From Gemmatimonadales bacterium UBA4718 (GTDB taxonomy: Bacteria > Gemmatimonadota > Gemmatimonadetes > Gemmatimonadales > Gemmatimonadaceae), in the NCBI GenBank assembly GCA_002404375.1, contig DHJO01000195.1:1-5796 (forward strand): a stretch of DNA of 5,796 bases, in the 5' to 3' direction. Positions 1 through 5,796 of this stretch are shown here, piece by piece. The number at the start of each line of letters is the position of its first letter. Within the stretch, counting starts at the first letter, position 1. The notes under the pieces were generated by a model. The model saw only the letters and a list, made by a program, of their open reading frames with translations. It made no database searches and was not told where the DNA came from. Both the position numbers and the translations under genes were made by a program.

Positions 1-338
1 GTATCGACATTGAGATCAAGTTCACCGGTATGCGCCCAGGCGAGAAGCTCTACGAGGAGATGTTTTTCAGCGCGGAAAATGTCCTTGCCACTGATCACCC
101 GAAAGTCTTGAGAGCGAGAAACGGAATTCTGCCCGAAAACATCATGCGTCGAATCGAAGCCCTCGTCAGCTCGGCGGAGACGGAGCATCCGGACGAGGAG
201 CTCAAACAACTACTGCGGAATCTCGTCCCCGATTTCCATCCGCACCCGATGCTTCCGATCGCCGCGTCAGACGGAGATGGCAAGGAGATTTCAGTCAGGG
301 ATACCCCGGACAAAGTCGGTCCGGCCCTGCTTGCATAG
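1..338 (+). CDS. FlaA1/CapD-type polysaccharide biosynthesis nucleotide-sugar dehydratase/epimerase, C-terminal end (5' partial)
   Basis: The reading frame enters from the left edge (first full codon at base 3) and stops with TAG at 336-338, giving about 111 residues. The visible start reads IDIEIKFTGMRPGEKLYEEM, the conserved C-terminal signature (FTGLRPGEKLYEE) of the FlaA1/CapD/PglF/WbpM family. It is followed by the usual acidic stretch and a TDHPKVLRARNG segment. Members are normally about 600-650 residues: N-terminal membrane helices, then a Rossmann short-chain dehydrogenase domain that acts as a 4,6-dehydratase or epimerase on UDP-linked amino sugars for capsule, O-antigen or glycan synthesis. 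The Rossmann core and catalytic residues lie outside the window, so the exact reaction cannot be told. The last 30 or so residues are a variable hydrophilic tail. A strong terminator follows at once, so this is the last gene of its transcript. Family assignment is firm; substrate is unknown. Confidence 0.9.
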   Translation, partial: IDIEIKFTGMRPGEKLYEEMFFSAENVLATDHPKVLRARNGILPENIMRRIEALVSSAETEHPDEELKQLLRNLVPDFHPHPMLPIAASDGDGKEISVRDTPDKVGPALLA

Positions 339-367
339 GAGGCGCGTTTTGCGCCTCTCTGTTTCTT
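339..367 (+). terminator. Rho-independent terminator after the FlaA1/CapD-like gene
   Basis: A perfect 7-bp inverted repeat, GAGGCGC (339-345) and GCGCCTC (351-357), encloses the 5-base loop GTTTT and is followed by the T-rich run TCTGTTTCTT (358-367). It begins directly after the stop codon of the plus-strand gene. The minus-strand side lacks a T tract, so it should act mainly on plus-strand transcription. It insulates the sugar gene from the remnant region beyond. Confidence 0.85.
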
Positions 368-404
368 AAGGATTGGCGGCCAGCCTTCGCTCACAGTTCT
401 CGAC

Positions 405-599
405 TCACGACCGGAAAGGCATCACGAACCCATCGCTGTTCTTGACGTACCACTCGTAGACCGCGCGCAGACCACTGTCCAGATCGATTCGCGCACGCCA
501 CCCGGTCGCACGAATCCGGCTGGAGTCCAGCAATTTTCGGGGCGTCCCGTCCGGTCGCGTTGCATCCCACTCGATCCGACCGTCGTAACCAACTGTGGT
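405..599 (-). pseudogene. fcl: GDP-L-fucose synthase remnant, C-terminal 64 codons only
   Basis: Read on the minus strand from 599 down to a TGA at 405-407, the frame gives TTVGYDGRIEWDATRPDGTP, then RKLLDSSRIRATGWRARIDL, then DSGLRAVYEWYVKN and a short tail. The pattern VGYDGxIxWDxxxPDGTPRKLLDxSRxxxxGWxxxIxLxxGLxxxYxWY is diagnostic for the C-terminus of GDP-L-fucose synthase (GDP-4-keto-6-deoxymannose epimerase/reductase, Fcl/WcaG), the last step of GDP-L-fucose synthesis. The enzyme is normally about 310-320 residues; only about a fifth is present. Resemblance stops abruptly near 596-600. In frame just upstream is a TAA (bases 615-617), with no start codon and no Rossmann GxxGxxG region. 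The preserved part has no internal stop or frameshift, suggesting truncation by a rearrangement rather than slow decay. It converges on the FlaA1/CapD-like gene, in keeping with a former polysaccharide locus. It cannot make a working enzyme. Confidence 0.8.
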
Positions 600-601
600 C
601 G

Positions 602-673
602 ACCTCCCGCGACGTTAAGGATCTGACCGACGAGGAGCTCCACGAGCAACGCAAGCGGCTCAAGTTGATCTGA
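602..673 (+). pseudogene. Possible 3' tail of an unidentified, 5'-truncated plus-strand gene
   Basis: The plus-strand frame from 602 reads TSRDVKDLTDEELHEQRKRL, then KLI and a TGA at 671-673. This charged, helix-prone ending looks like a genuine protein C-terminus and its codons mostly end in G or C. There is no start codon or ribosome binding site nearby, and upstream the frame runs into the antisense of the fcl remnant. A hairpin resembling a weak terminator follows at 686-698. I do not recognise the family. The stretch is only 23 codons, so chance is a real alternative, and the complementary minus-strand frame is also open. Confidence 0.25.
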
Positions 674-685
674 CTGGGTTTCCTG

Positions 686-705
686 CGGGGTTTCCCCGTT
701 GCTTT
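686..705 (+). terminator. Short GC hairpin with T-rich tail, possible weak terminator
   Basis: CGGGG (686-690) and CCCCG (694-698) pair perfectly around a TTT loop and are followed by TTGCTTT (699-705). The hairpin lies 13 bases after the TGA that ends the short plus-strand tail at 673, the usual place for a terminator. The stem is only 5 bp with a 3-base loop and the T run is broken by GC, so its strength is doubtful. Confidence 0.35.
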
Positions 706-968
706 CCGACAGATCCGCGTAGCGAGGACAAACGAAAGGAAGAACCGCGATGGTGGGACGCAGCGCCAAACGACTTAGGCCTGCTGCAGGATCGAAGCAG
801 GTGAGGTATTCTGCCATTGCTGCCGCGGGGACACGGCGCATTACCCGTTTCTGAATGAAGACTCTCGATGAAGCCAAGGTGAGCGAGTGTCCTTCGTGCT
901 CGACTTGGCGATGTCGCTGCAAGGTGATCTACGTGCCGATCTGCTGGGAACCGATGCGTCCGGCTCCC

Positions 969-1026
969 CGCGTCGGAACGGACGCGCAGGCGGCAGTGAG
1001 GAGGGTGAGCGCGAAAGCGCAGCCGC
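969..1026. other. Cluster of perfect short inverted repeats, possible RNA structure
   Basis: Three complementary pairs fall within 58 bases. CGCGTC (969-974) pairs with GACGCG (981-986) around the loop GGAACG. GCGGC (990-994) pairs with GCCGC (1022-1026). Nested inside the latter, GCGC (1009-1012) pairs with GCGC (1017-1020) around GAAA, a GNRA-type tetraloop. No T run follows, so this is not an intrinsic terminator. It lies 115-172 bases upstream of the kinase start and could be a leader structure or an unknown small RNA. In GC-rich DNA short stems are common by chance, and I do not recognise an RNA family. Confidence 0.2.
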
Positions 1027-1140
1027 GATGGCCTTCGGTCCAGGCCCGCGTCGCTACAACGACTGAAAAGTGTCGCGGCTACTCTTGGGCCGCCGTATGT
1101 TCTTAACCCGGCGCCACCCCTCACCCGCACCCCGGCTCGC

Positions 1141-4044
1141 GTGGACGATCTGCTTGAAGATCTTCGAAAGAGCTTCGCCGACAGCTACCGCGTAGAAGAG
1201 GAGCTGAAGGGTGGAGGCATGAGCAGGCTGTTCATAGCCACCGATCTGGCGCTCAACCGCAAGGTCGTAATCAAGATCCTGCCGCCGGAGCTCACGAGCG
1301 AGATGATGGCGGCGCGGTTCAAGAGGGAAGCGGAGGTCACCGCTCACCTCCAGCACCCGCACATCCTTCCGATCATCACCGCGGGGCTCAAGCACGGGCT
1401 GCTCTACTACATAATGCCGTTCATCCTCGGCGAATCGCTCCGCGAACGGCTCAAGCGCGAGCACAAACTTCCGATCGATCAGGCCGTCAGCATTCTGTGC
1501 GAGGTCGCGTCCGCGCTCGCGTACGCTCACAAGCAGGGAGTAATTCATCGGGATATCAAGCCTGAGAACATCCTCCTCCTGGACGGTGAGGCCGTGCTCG
1601 CCGATTTCGGTATCGCAGCCGCATTGGCCGGACCCCATCATGTGACCGGAGAGAGGCTGACTCGCACGGGGATGTCGATCGGCACAGTCGGTTACATGGC
1701 GCCGGAGCAATCACTCGGCGGCTCCGATGTCGATTCTCGCGCGGATATCTATTCACTCGGCGTCGTAGCGTATGAGATGCTCGCCGGTACGCCTCCCTTC
1801 AGCGGCACCAGCACACAGGCCATTCTCGCGGCACACCTCACTAAACCCCCGCCACGCATCGATCGACTGCGTGAGGACGTGCCGATACCGATTTGTCGCG
1901 CGATCGAGAAAGCGTTGGAGAAAGACCCAGCGAACCGGTTTCAGACGGCAAGCGAATTCGGCTCCGCTTGCGCAACGCAGACAGGCAAGCGTTCAGCGAT
2001 TTCGCAGATCCCGGTCGTCAGGGATTTGCACCGATTCCCGATCGGCAAAATCGCGGCGGGCGTCCTGGTCGGCGCCTTGGCGCTCGCGGGAGCGTGGTAT
2101 GTTCGCCACCGGGCTCCGGAAGGCCCATCCGAGAGCGTGACAGTCGTCGTTGCACCGTTCGACGTTAGCACACGCGCTCTGAAAGTCTGGCACGAAGGAA
2201 TGGTGGATCTCCTGGCGCGCAACATGGATGGCGCGGGACTTCTCCGAGTCGTGCCGCCGGTACTCGCGATCAGGAACTGGCGGGAGGGTGCGCGATCGGA
2301 GAGAGAGACGTCGGTGCAGCTGGCGCAACGCACCCGCGCCCAGTACGCGATCTACGGATCTCTCGTCCCCGCAACAGCGGATTCGGTACGTCTTCACTTC
2401 GGTCTAGCCGATGCGGCGACGGACTCGGTACTCGCCGATGTCGACACAATTAGCGTTGACGTGAAGCAACTGGCAAATGCTTTGACTCTCCGAGTCGTGA
2501 GTGAGCTCGGTAAGCGGCACCGCATCGGCGCCGTGCGTGTGACATCGATTGGCTCGGATTCCGCGCAGGCTCTGAAGGCGTTCTTGGAGGGAGAGCAGTA
2601 TTATCGCCGCGCATCCTGGGATTCCGCTTCCGTTTTCTACGCGCGCGCAGTCTCGATCGATACTGGGTTTGCGCTGGCGCTTAGAAGATCAGGCCAGGTC
2701 GCCGCGTGGCGGAGCAGCGAAGCCGATTCTGCTACCCGCGAATTCTCCCTCCGGGCTGGTGCCAGGAACCACAACTTGGCGCCCCGCGATAGTCTCCTGA
2801 TCGTCGCAGATTCGCTGCGGTCGGCCCTCGATGCGCCCGGTGACCAGCCTGATTGGGGGTTGACCCGGCGGCTCTTCGCGACCGTGAATGAAGCCGCCGC
2901 GCGTTACCCCAATGATCCGGAGGTATGGTACCTGGTAGGGGAAGCGCGGTTTCATCACGGGTACGGAAGCATGTTCGACATGAGCGAGCCCGAGATCCGT
3001 GATGCTTTCAATCGTTCTGTGGCACTGGACTCGTCCTTCGCTCCCGCATACATACATCTCATCGAGCTGGGATTTAGCCTCGATGGGGCTCCTGCCGGCC
3101 GGGCAGCTGCACTCCAATTCCTTGCGCATGATCCGGCCGGAGCGCAAGCGGACGGAGTTCGGCTTGTTGATCTGGTCACCGATCCAGCTCGCTCCTCCAA
3201 CGCCAGTGAAGTCGAGAAGCATTTGGATAGCGCCAGCTCGGACGCGCTGATGCGGGCATGGAGGATCCTGCGTCGCTGGCCCGATTCCTCCGAGACTGCT
3301 TTGAGGTTTCTGCGCGCGCTAGCCCGGCATCCACGCAGCTCGAAGGATTTCGCTAAAGACTCGGTCAACCTGGCAATGTACCTGCCCTTGCAGCTCGCCT
3401 ATCGCGGACGGCTGCACGAGTCGTATCTGGCGATGGGAAACCGGCGTGGACGTCTCTTTGCTCAGCTCGCGATACTCGGCGCGATCGATCCAGATACTGC
3501 GTCAGCCGTGTTCGCCGAATGGCTGGCAGCTGGCAAGCAAGACGCTCGCTCGGCGCTGTCATGGTGGGCGAACCGCGGTGACACAGCGTCTATCATCGCG
3601 TTTCTCCGATCGAATCGCGTCAGGAGTGCGCAGGCGAAAGCCGAGAAGAAAGCGTACCCCGAGTACGATTCCCAGGCTGCGCAGGCCTATCTGTTCATCG
3701 CCCGCCACGACACCACCAATGCGGCCAGAGCGTTCGCGCTGCTGTCGGATACCCTCTGCGTTCGCTGTGACCAGGACCATTTGACGACCGCCCTATTACT
3801 GGCCAAGAACCGGAACTTCGGGGTCGCCGACAAGATTCTCCGACAGCGTCTCTATTCGTATCTGACCCCGACAGAGATCACAATCGCATTGGCGAGGGGG
3901 AAAGTGGCGGAACGTGCGGGGCAGAGGGACGTGGCCAGGAGATCATTTCGACTCGTGATCAGCGCGTGGGGGAGAGGAGACCCCGAAGTCCAGGGACAGG
4001 TAAAGGAGGCGCAGGAGGGAATCCGTCGATTGGGAGGTGGCTAG
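1141..4044 (+). CDS. Transmembrane PknB-type Ser/Thr protein kinase with TolB/FlgO-like and TPR-like outer region
   Basis: This 967-residue protein has a cytoplasmic Hanks-type kinase domain (about 17-275), a disordered linker, one membrane helix (about 302-320) and a long outer region. Kinase landmarks are all visible: VIK Lys45, helix-C Glu63, HRDIKPEN with catalytic Asp138 and Asn143, DFG Asp155, a Thr-rich activation loop (about 158-186) ending in GTVGYMAPEQ. The glycine loop is altered: ELKGGGMS replaces the usual ELGxGGM, so the first glycine is Lys23. The outer part opens with VTVVVAPFDV (about 334-343) and a TolB/FlgO/CsgG-like fold to about 455, then TPR-like helical pairs (for example 475-525 and 590-640) to the end. 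Its only two cysteines are Cys873 and Cys876 (CVRC). The GTG at 1141 is the first ATG, GTG or TTG after the in-frame stop at 1006-1008, and the next ATG is Met27 inside the glycine loop, so the start is well fixed despite no Shine-Dalgarno sequence. Target and signal are unknown. The family is common in Gemmatimonadota-like bacteria. Confidence 0.93.
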   Translation: MDDLLEDLRKSFADSYRVEEELKGGGMSRLFIATDLALNRKVVIKILPPELTSEMMAARFKREAEVTAHLQHPHILPIITAGLKHGLLYYIMPFILGESLRERLKREHKLPIDQAVSILCEVASALAYAHKQGVIHRDIKPENILLLDGEAVLADFGIAAALAGPHHVTGERLTRTGMSIGTVGYMAPEQSLGGSDVDSRADIYSLGVVAYEMLAGTPPFSGTSTQAILAAHLTKPPPRIDRLREDVPIPICRAIEKALEKDPANRFQTASEFGSACATQTGKRSAISQIPVVRDLHRFPIGKIAAGVLVGALALAGAWYVRHRAPEGPSESVTVVVAPFDVSTRALKVWHEGMVDLLARNMDGAGLLRVVPPVLAIRNWREGARSERETSVQLAQRTRAQYAIYGSLVPATADSVRLHFGLADAATDSVLADVDTISVDVKQLANALTLRVVSELGKRHRIGAVRVTSIGSDSAQALKAFLEGEQYYRRASWDSASVFYARAVSIDTGFALALRRSGQVAAWRSSEADSATREFSLRAGARNHNLAPRDSLLIVADSLRSALDAPGDQPDWGLTRRLFATVNEAAARYPNDPEVWYLVGEARFHHGYGSMFDMSEPEIRDAFNRSVALDSSFAPAYIHLIELGFSLDGAPAGRAAALQFLAHDPAGAQADGVRLVDLVTDPARSSNASEVEKHLDSASSDALMRAWRILRRWPDSSETALRFLRALARHPRSSKDFAKDSVNLAMYLPLQLAYRGRLHESYLAMGNRRGRLFAQLAILGAIDPDTASAVFAEWLAAGKQDARSALSWWANRGDTASIIAFLRSNRVRSAQAKAEKKAYPEYDSQAAQAYLFIARHDTTNAARAFALLSDTLCVRCDQDHLTTALLLAKNRNFGVADKILRQRLYSYLTPTEITIALARGKVAERAGQRDVARRSFRLVISAWGRGDPEVQGQVKEAQEGIRRLGGG

Positions 4045-4149
4045 GGACCCAGGGTACAGCTCAGCTATGGCGGATTTTCAAAGGGCTGATACATTAGACG
4101 TCCGTCGTTCTGGCGTCGGGCAGGATCTCGATTCCGGCGAACGGGTTAC

Positions 4150-4155
4150 GGGAGG
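4150..4155 (+). promoter_or_regulatory. Ribosome binding site of the histidine kinase gene
   Basis: GGGAGG lies seven bases before the ATG at 4163. It settles the start: another ATG at 4156 touches the site with no spacing and is out of frame. It contrasts with the upstream Ser/Thr kinase gene, which shows no such site. Confidence 0.75.
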
Positions 4156-4162
4156 ATGATTT

Positions 4163-5632
4163 ATGTCCGACCACCTCGATTCCCGACAAGCGTTAGCGGC
4201 TGAGATCACCGAGTCGCTGCGGCGTGAGCTGCACGCCCGTACCTCACTCGAGAAGCTTGGCGTGACGATCGAGGCCACGCTCCTCGACGAAGCCCGGAAA
4301 GCCGAGCTCAAGCTGGCGTATCTGAGGGCAGCTGCTGCCGGCGCCTTTCTGATGTTCGTGTTGCTCATGGCTGCTGGAAGCAGATTCACGTCCGTGCCGC
4401 GCCCCTCCAGTAGTGCGATTGCGGCCGTCCTGGTTTGGGGCGTTTTCGCCACCACTATCCTGATTGCGCTCCGCGGAGGGTGGTACCGGGCCTGGTTGAG
4501 ACGCGGGATTCCCCTTGCTGATGCCACGCTTCTGCTCGGGGGGTTGGCGCTCAGTCGGCTCGGCGATCAGTTGGCGCCCGATATCGCACTCGTGAATTCC
4601 TTTGCGGTCCTTAGCGTCGTGCTCGCGTTCACCGGCTCTTTTCGTCTAACGCGCTCGGCTGTGCAATTGACGTCCGGTCTCGCCAGCGCGGTTCTCATCC
4701 TGGCCGCCGCGCTCGGATGGATCCCCGCCGCGACCGCGGCGGTGACGGTGCTGGCCGTCGCGATCGCCGGTGTGCTCGGGCTTGAGGTCACCGACATGGT
4801 GCGCCGCGTGGTGACCAACGAGGTCGGGCGTGTCACGCTCGACCAGCTTTATGGCGAAGCGCAGCGCGTGATCGACGCTCGCGAGGAGATCCTGCGCATC
4901 GTTGCCCACGATCTCCGCAGTCCTCTCAATACGATTTCAATGGCGACCAGCCTGCTCCTCGATCTCCCCGCTACTGAGGCTGACCGCGTCAAGCGGCTCA
5001 AGATCATTAAAAGGACAGGGGATGGGATGGAGCGTCTGATTCAGGATTTGCTGAGCGTGACGGCAATCGAGGCAGGGCGACTTTCCATTGCCACGCGAAA
5101 ACTGAAAGTAGCGGATCTTTTTCAGGATGCTTCGGAGATGCTCGAGGGGATCGCGCGCGAGAAGTCCATCACCCTCACCGTCGAAGGCGCCGCCGACCTT
5201 CCACCCGTGCGGGGAGATCCGGCTCGAGTCCTTCAGGTGGTCTCGAACCTCGTAGGGAACGCCGTGAAGTTCACCCCGCCGGGTGGCGTGATCACGCTCT
5301 CCGCCGCTCGAGCCGAAGGTGGAGTCCAGTGCGCGATCGCGGATACAGGATCAGGGATTCCACCTGAGGAACTACCACGAATATTCGGCAAGTTCTGGCA
5401 ATCAAAGCGCGGCGACGACAGGGGCGTCGGACTTGGTCTCGCCATCGCGCGCGGGATCGTAGAGGCCCATGGCGGAAGCATCGGTGTTCGAAGCGAAGTT
5501 GGGCGGGGCTCGGTGTTTTCCTTTTCCTTGCCGGTGTGGTCGGAGGAAGACACCGTTGACCAGCCCCGGAAAACAGCTGCACGCATGACCAAGGATTTGG
5601 AGTCATCCCGCATCTCACCACCCGGTCAGTGA
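4163..5632 (+). CDS. Six-TM membrane sensor histidine kinase (HisKA-HATPase)
   Basis: The 489-residue protein starts with a charged cytoplasmic helix (about 1-52), followed by roughly six hydrophobic segments near 54-72, 86-104, 118-133, 141-159, 168-186 and 190-208, with only short loops and no periplasmic sensor domain. A linker helix (about 215-245) leads to the dimerisation domain with the H-box VAHDLRSPL, phospho-acceptor His249. The ATPase domain shows the N-box (Asn362 and Asn366 in SNLVGNAVKF), G1 DTGSGIP (394-400), F-box IFGKFW (407-412) and G2 GVGLGLAIAR (421-430), ending in a typical GGSIGVRSEVGRGSVFSFSLP. All residues for autophosphorylation are present, so it should be active. 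A hydrophilic tail of about 30 residues follows. There is no receiver or output domain and no response regulator gene in view, so it looks like an orphan kinase, or its partner lies elsewhere. It likely senses a membrane or intramembrane cue, which is inference. It follows the Ser/Thr kinase gene by 118 bp and has its own strong ribosome binding site. Confidence 0.93.
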   Translation: MSDHLDSRQALAAEITESLRRELHARTSLEKLGVTIEATLLDEARKAELKLAYLRAAAAGAFLMFVLLMAAGSRFTSVPRPSSSAIAAVLVWGVFATTILIALRGGWYRAWLRRGIPLADATLLLGGLALSRLGDQLAPDIALVNSFAVLSVVLAFTGSFRLTRSAVQLTSGLASAVLILAAALGWIPAATAAVTVLAVAIAGVLGLEVTDMVRRVVTNEVGRVTLDQLYGEAQRVIDAREEILRIVAHDLRSPLNTISMATSLLLDLPATEADRVKRLKIIKRTGDGMERLIQDLLSVTAIEAGRLSIATRKLKVADLFQDASEMLEGIAREKSITLTVEGAADLPPVRGDPARVLQVVSNLVGNAVKFTPPGGVITLSAARAEGGVQCAIADTGSGIPPEELPRIFGKFWQSKRGDDRGVGLGLAIARGIVEAHGGSIGVRSEVGRGSVFSFSLPVWSEEDTVDQPRKTAARMTKDLESSRISPPGQ

Positions 5633-5665
5633 CAGTGGTCGGTCCACCTTAACCAGGTAATGCCT

Positions 5666-5796
5666 ATGAAACGGTTCCCGCTCCTCTCGCTCGTCGCTCT
5701 TGTCTTCGCAGCTGCGTACGCCTGTACCGACTCGACGGCACCAGCCAACGCTCCCACGCTCCTCGCTCGCAACGCTTCAGTGGTCCTCGGTGACCC
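5666..5796 (+). CDS. Putative lipoprotein, N-terminal end (3' partial)
   Basis: The 43 visible residues begin MKRFPLLSLVALVFAAAYAC, a short basic start, a hydrophobic core and a lipobox-like AYA-Cys with the lipidated cysteine at position 20, then TDSTAPANAPTLLARNASVV and onward past the edge. The Tyr at -2 is unusual for a lipobox, but the overall form is a signal-peptidase II signal. The TDSTAP sequence after the cysteine is a style I associate with Gemmatimonadota envelope lipoproteins. Two in-frame ATGs are possible: 5660 and 5666. The CAGG at 5654-5657 sits eight bases from 5666 but only two from 5660, so 5666 is preferred. It begins 33 bases after the histidine kinase stop. The mature domain and role cannot be told from this fragment. 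Confidence 0.7.
   Translation, partial: MKRFPLLSLVALVFAAAYACTDSTAPANAPTLLARNASVVLGD

Larger units (their letters stand above)
606..1140. other. Gene-poor spacer between the fcl remnant and the Ser/Thr kinase gene
   Basis: About 535 bases hold no convincing complete gene. Open frames exist on both strands, as expected at this GC content, but their products are Arg/Ser/Pro-rich with no family motif. Two small plus-strand frames were considered: 750-854 (34 codons, with AAAGGAAG seven bases before its ATG) and 855-1106 (83 codons, starting directly after the TGA of the first). Neither product is recognisable. What can be described is the short tail at 602-673, the hairpin at 686-698 and the paired segments at 969-1026. 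No transposase, terminal inverted repeat, tRNA or attachment-site repeat was found. The stretch best fits an eroded or rearranged spacer, plus the leader of the kinase gene. Confidence 0.6.

Noticed and set aside
619..804. Plus-strand frame ending RWWDAAPNDLGLLQDRSR, which looks superficially protein-like
   Set aside because: There is no usable start codon after the stop at 616-618, no family match is recognised, and it overlaps the better candidate tail at 602-673 in another frame.
422..922. Minus-strand 166-codon frame containing a stretch reading GQILNVAGGRP that faintly resembles an epimerase
   Set aside because: It is in a different frame from the real fcl remnant it overlaps, the surrounding residues do not fit any epimerase, and the resemblance is only a few residues long.
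855..1106. Plus-strand 83-codon frame, with a 34-codon frame (750-854) directly before it (TGA then ATG) and AAAGGAAG upstream of the latter
   Set aside because: The arrangement resembles a tiny operon, but both products are Arg/Ala-rich with no known motif, and the opposite strand is also open over the same bases. Chance frames are common at this GC content.
1054..1710. Minus-strand 218-codon frame opposite the Ser/Thr kinase
   Set aside because: It is a shadow of the kinase coding strand, lies antisense to the unmistakable kinase motifs, and has no family features.
4067..4095. Possible promoter before the histidine kinase gene, with TACATT at 4090-4095 as a -10 element
   Set aside because: At 17-base spacing the -35 position reads ATGGCG, which does not resemble TTGACA. 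The match is too weak to call.
5635..5647. GTGG and CCAC inverted repeat after the histidine kinase gene as a terminator
   Set aside because: The stem is only 4 bp and is followed by CTTAACC, not a T run.
1..5796. CRISPR array, defence island, prophage, tRNA/rRNA or complete insertion sequence
   Set aside because: No regularly spaced repeats, transposase or integrase motifs, terminal inverted repeats or RNA-gene signatures were seen anywhere in the window.

Overview
The window is a high-GC piece of bacterial chromosome. It most resembles Gemmatimonadota. The pointers are a PknB-type Ser/Thr kinase with one membrane helix and a very long outer region opening with a TolB/FlgO-like fold and TPR-like helices, a 6-TM histidine kinase, and a short lipoprotein signal ending in ACTDSTAP. 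This assignment rests on remembered family style, not on a search.

Layout: (1) Bases 1-338 hold the 3' end of a FlaA1/CapD-type nucleotide-sugar dehydratase/epimerase gene (+), closed by a clean intrinsic terminator at 339-367. (2) Bases 405-599 on the minus strand hold only the last 64 codons of a GDP-L-fucose synthase (fcl) gene. Its 5' part is missing and a stop lies in frame just upstream, so it is a gene remnant. (3) Bases 600-1140 hold no convincing gene. They contain a short plus-strand tail that looks like the end of another protein (602-673), a hairpin after it, and a small hairpin-rich patch (969-1026). (4) Bases 1141-4044 hold a complete 967-residue membrane Ser/Thr kinase with a long non-cytoplasmic region (+). 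(5) Bases 4163-5632 hold a complete 489-residue, 6-TM sensor histidine kinase (+). (6) Bases 5666-5796 hold the start of a lipoprotein gene (+), cut by the window edge.

How they fit together: the left edge is the end of a surface-polysaccharide (nucleotide-sugar) locus that appears to have been rearranged, leaving a truncated fcl and a scarred spacer. To the right are two membrane signalling proteins in the same direction, a Ser/Thr kinase and a histidine kinase separated by 118 bp, then a lipoprotein gene 33 bp further on. No response regulator is present for the histidine kinase. Co-transcription of the kinases is possible but not shown. No CRISPR array, tRNA, rRNA, complete insertion sequence or defence system was seen. 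The most noteworthy points are the truncated fcl with its possible deletion junction near base 600, the changed glycine-rich loop of the Ser/Thr kinase, its single CxxC pair in the outer domain, and its GTG start without a Shine-Dalgarno sequence.
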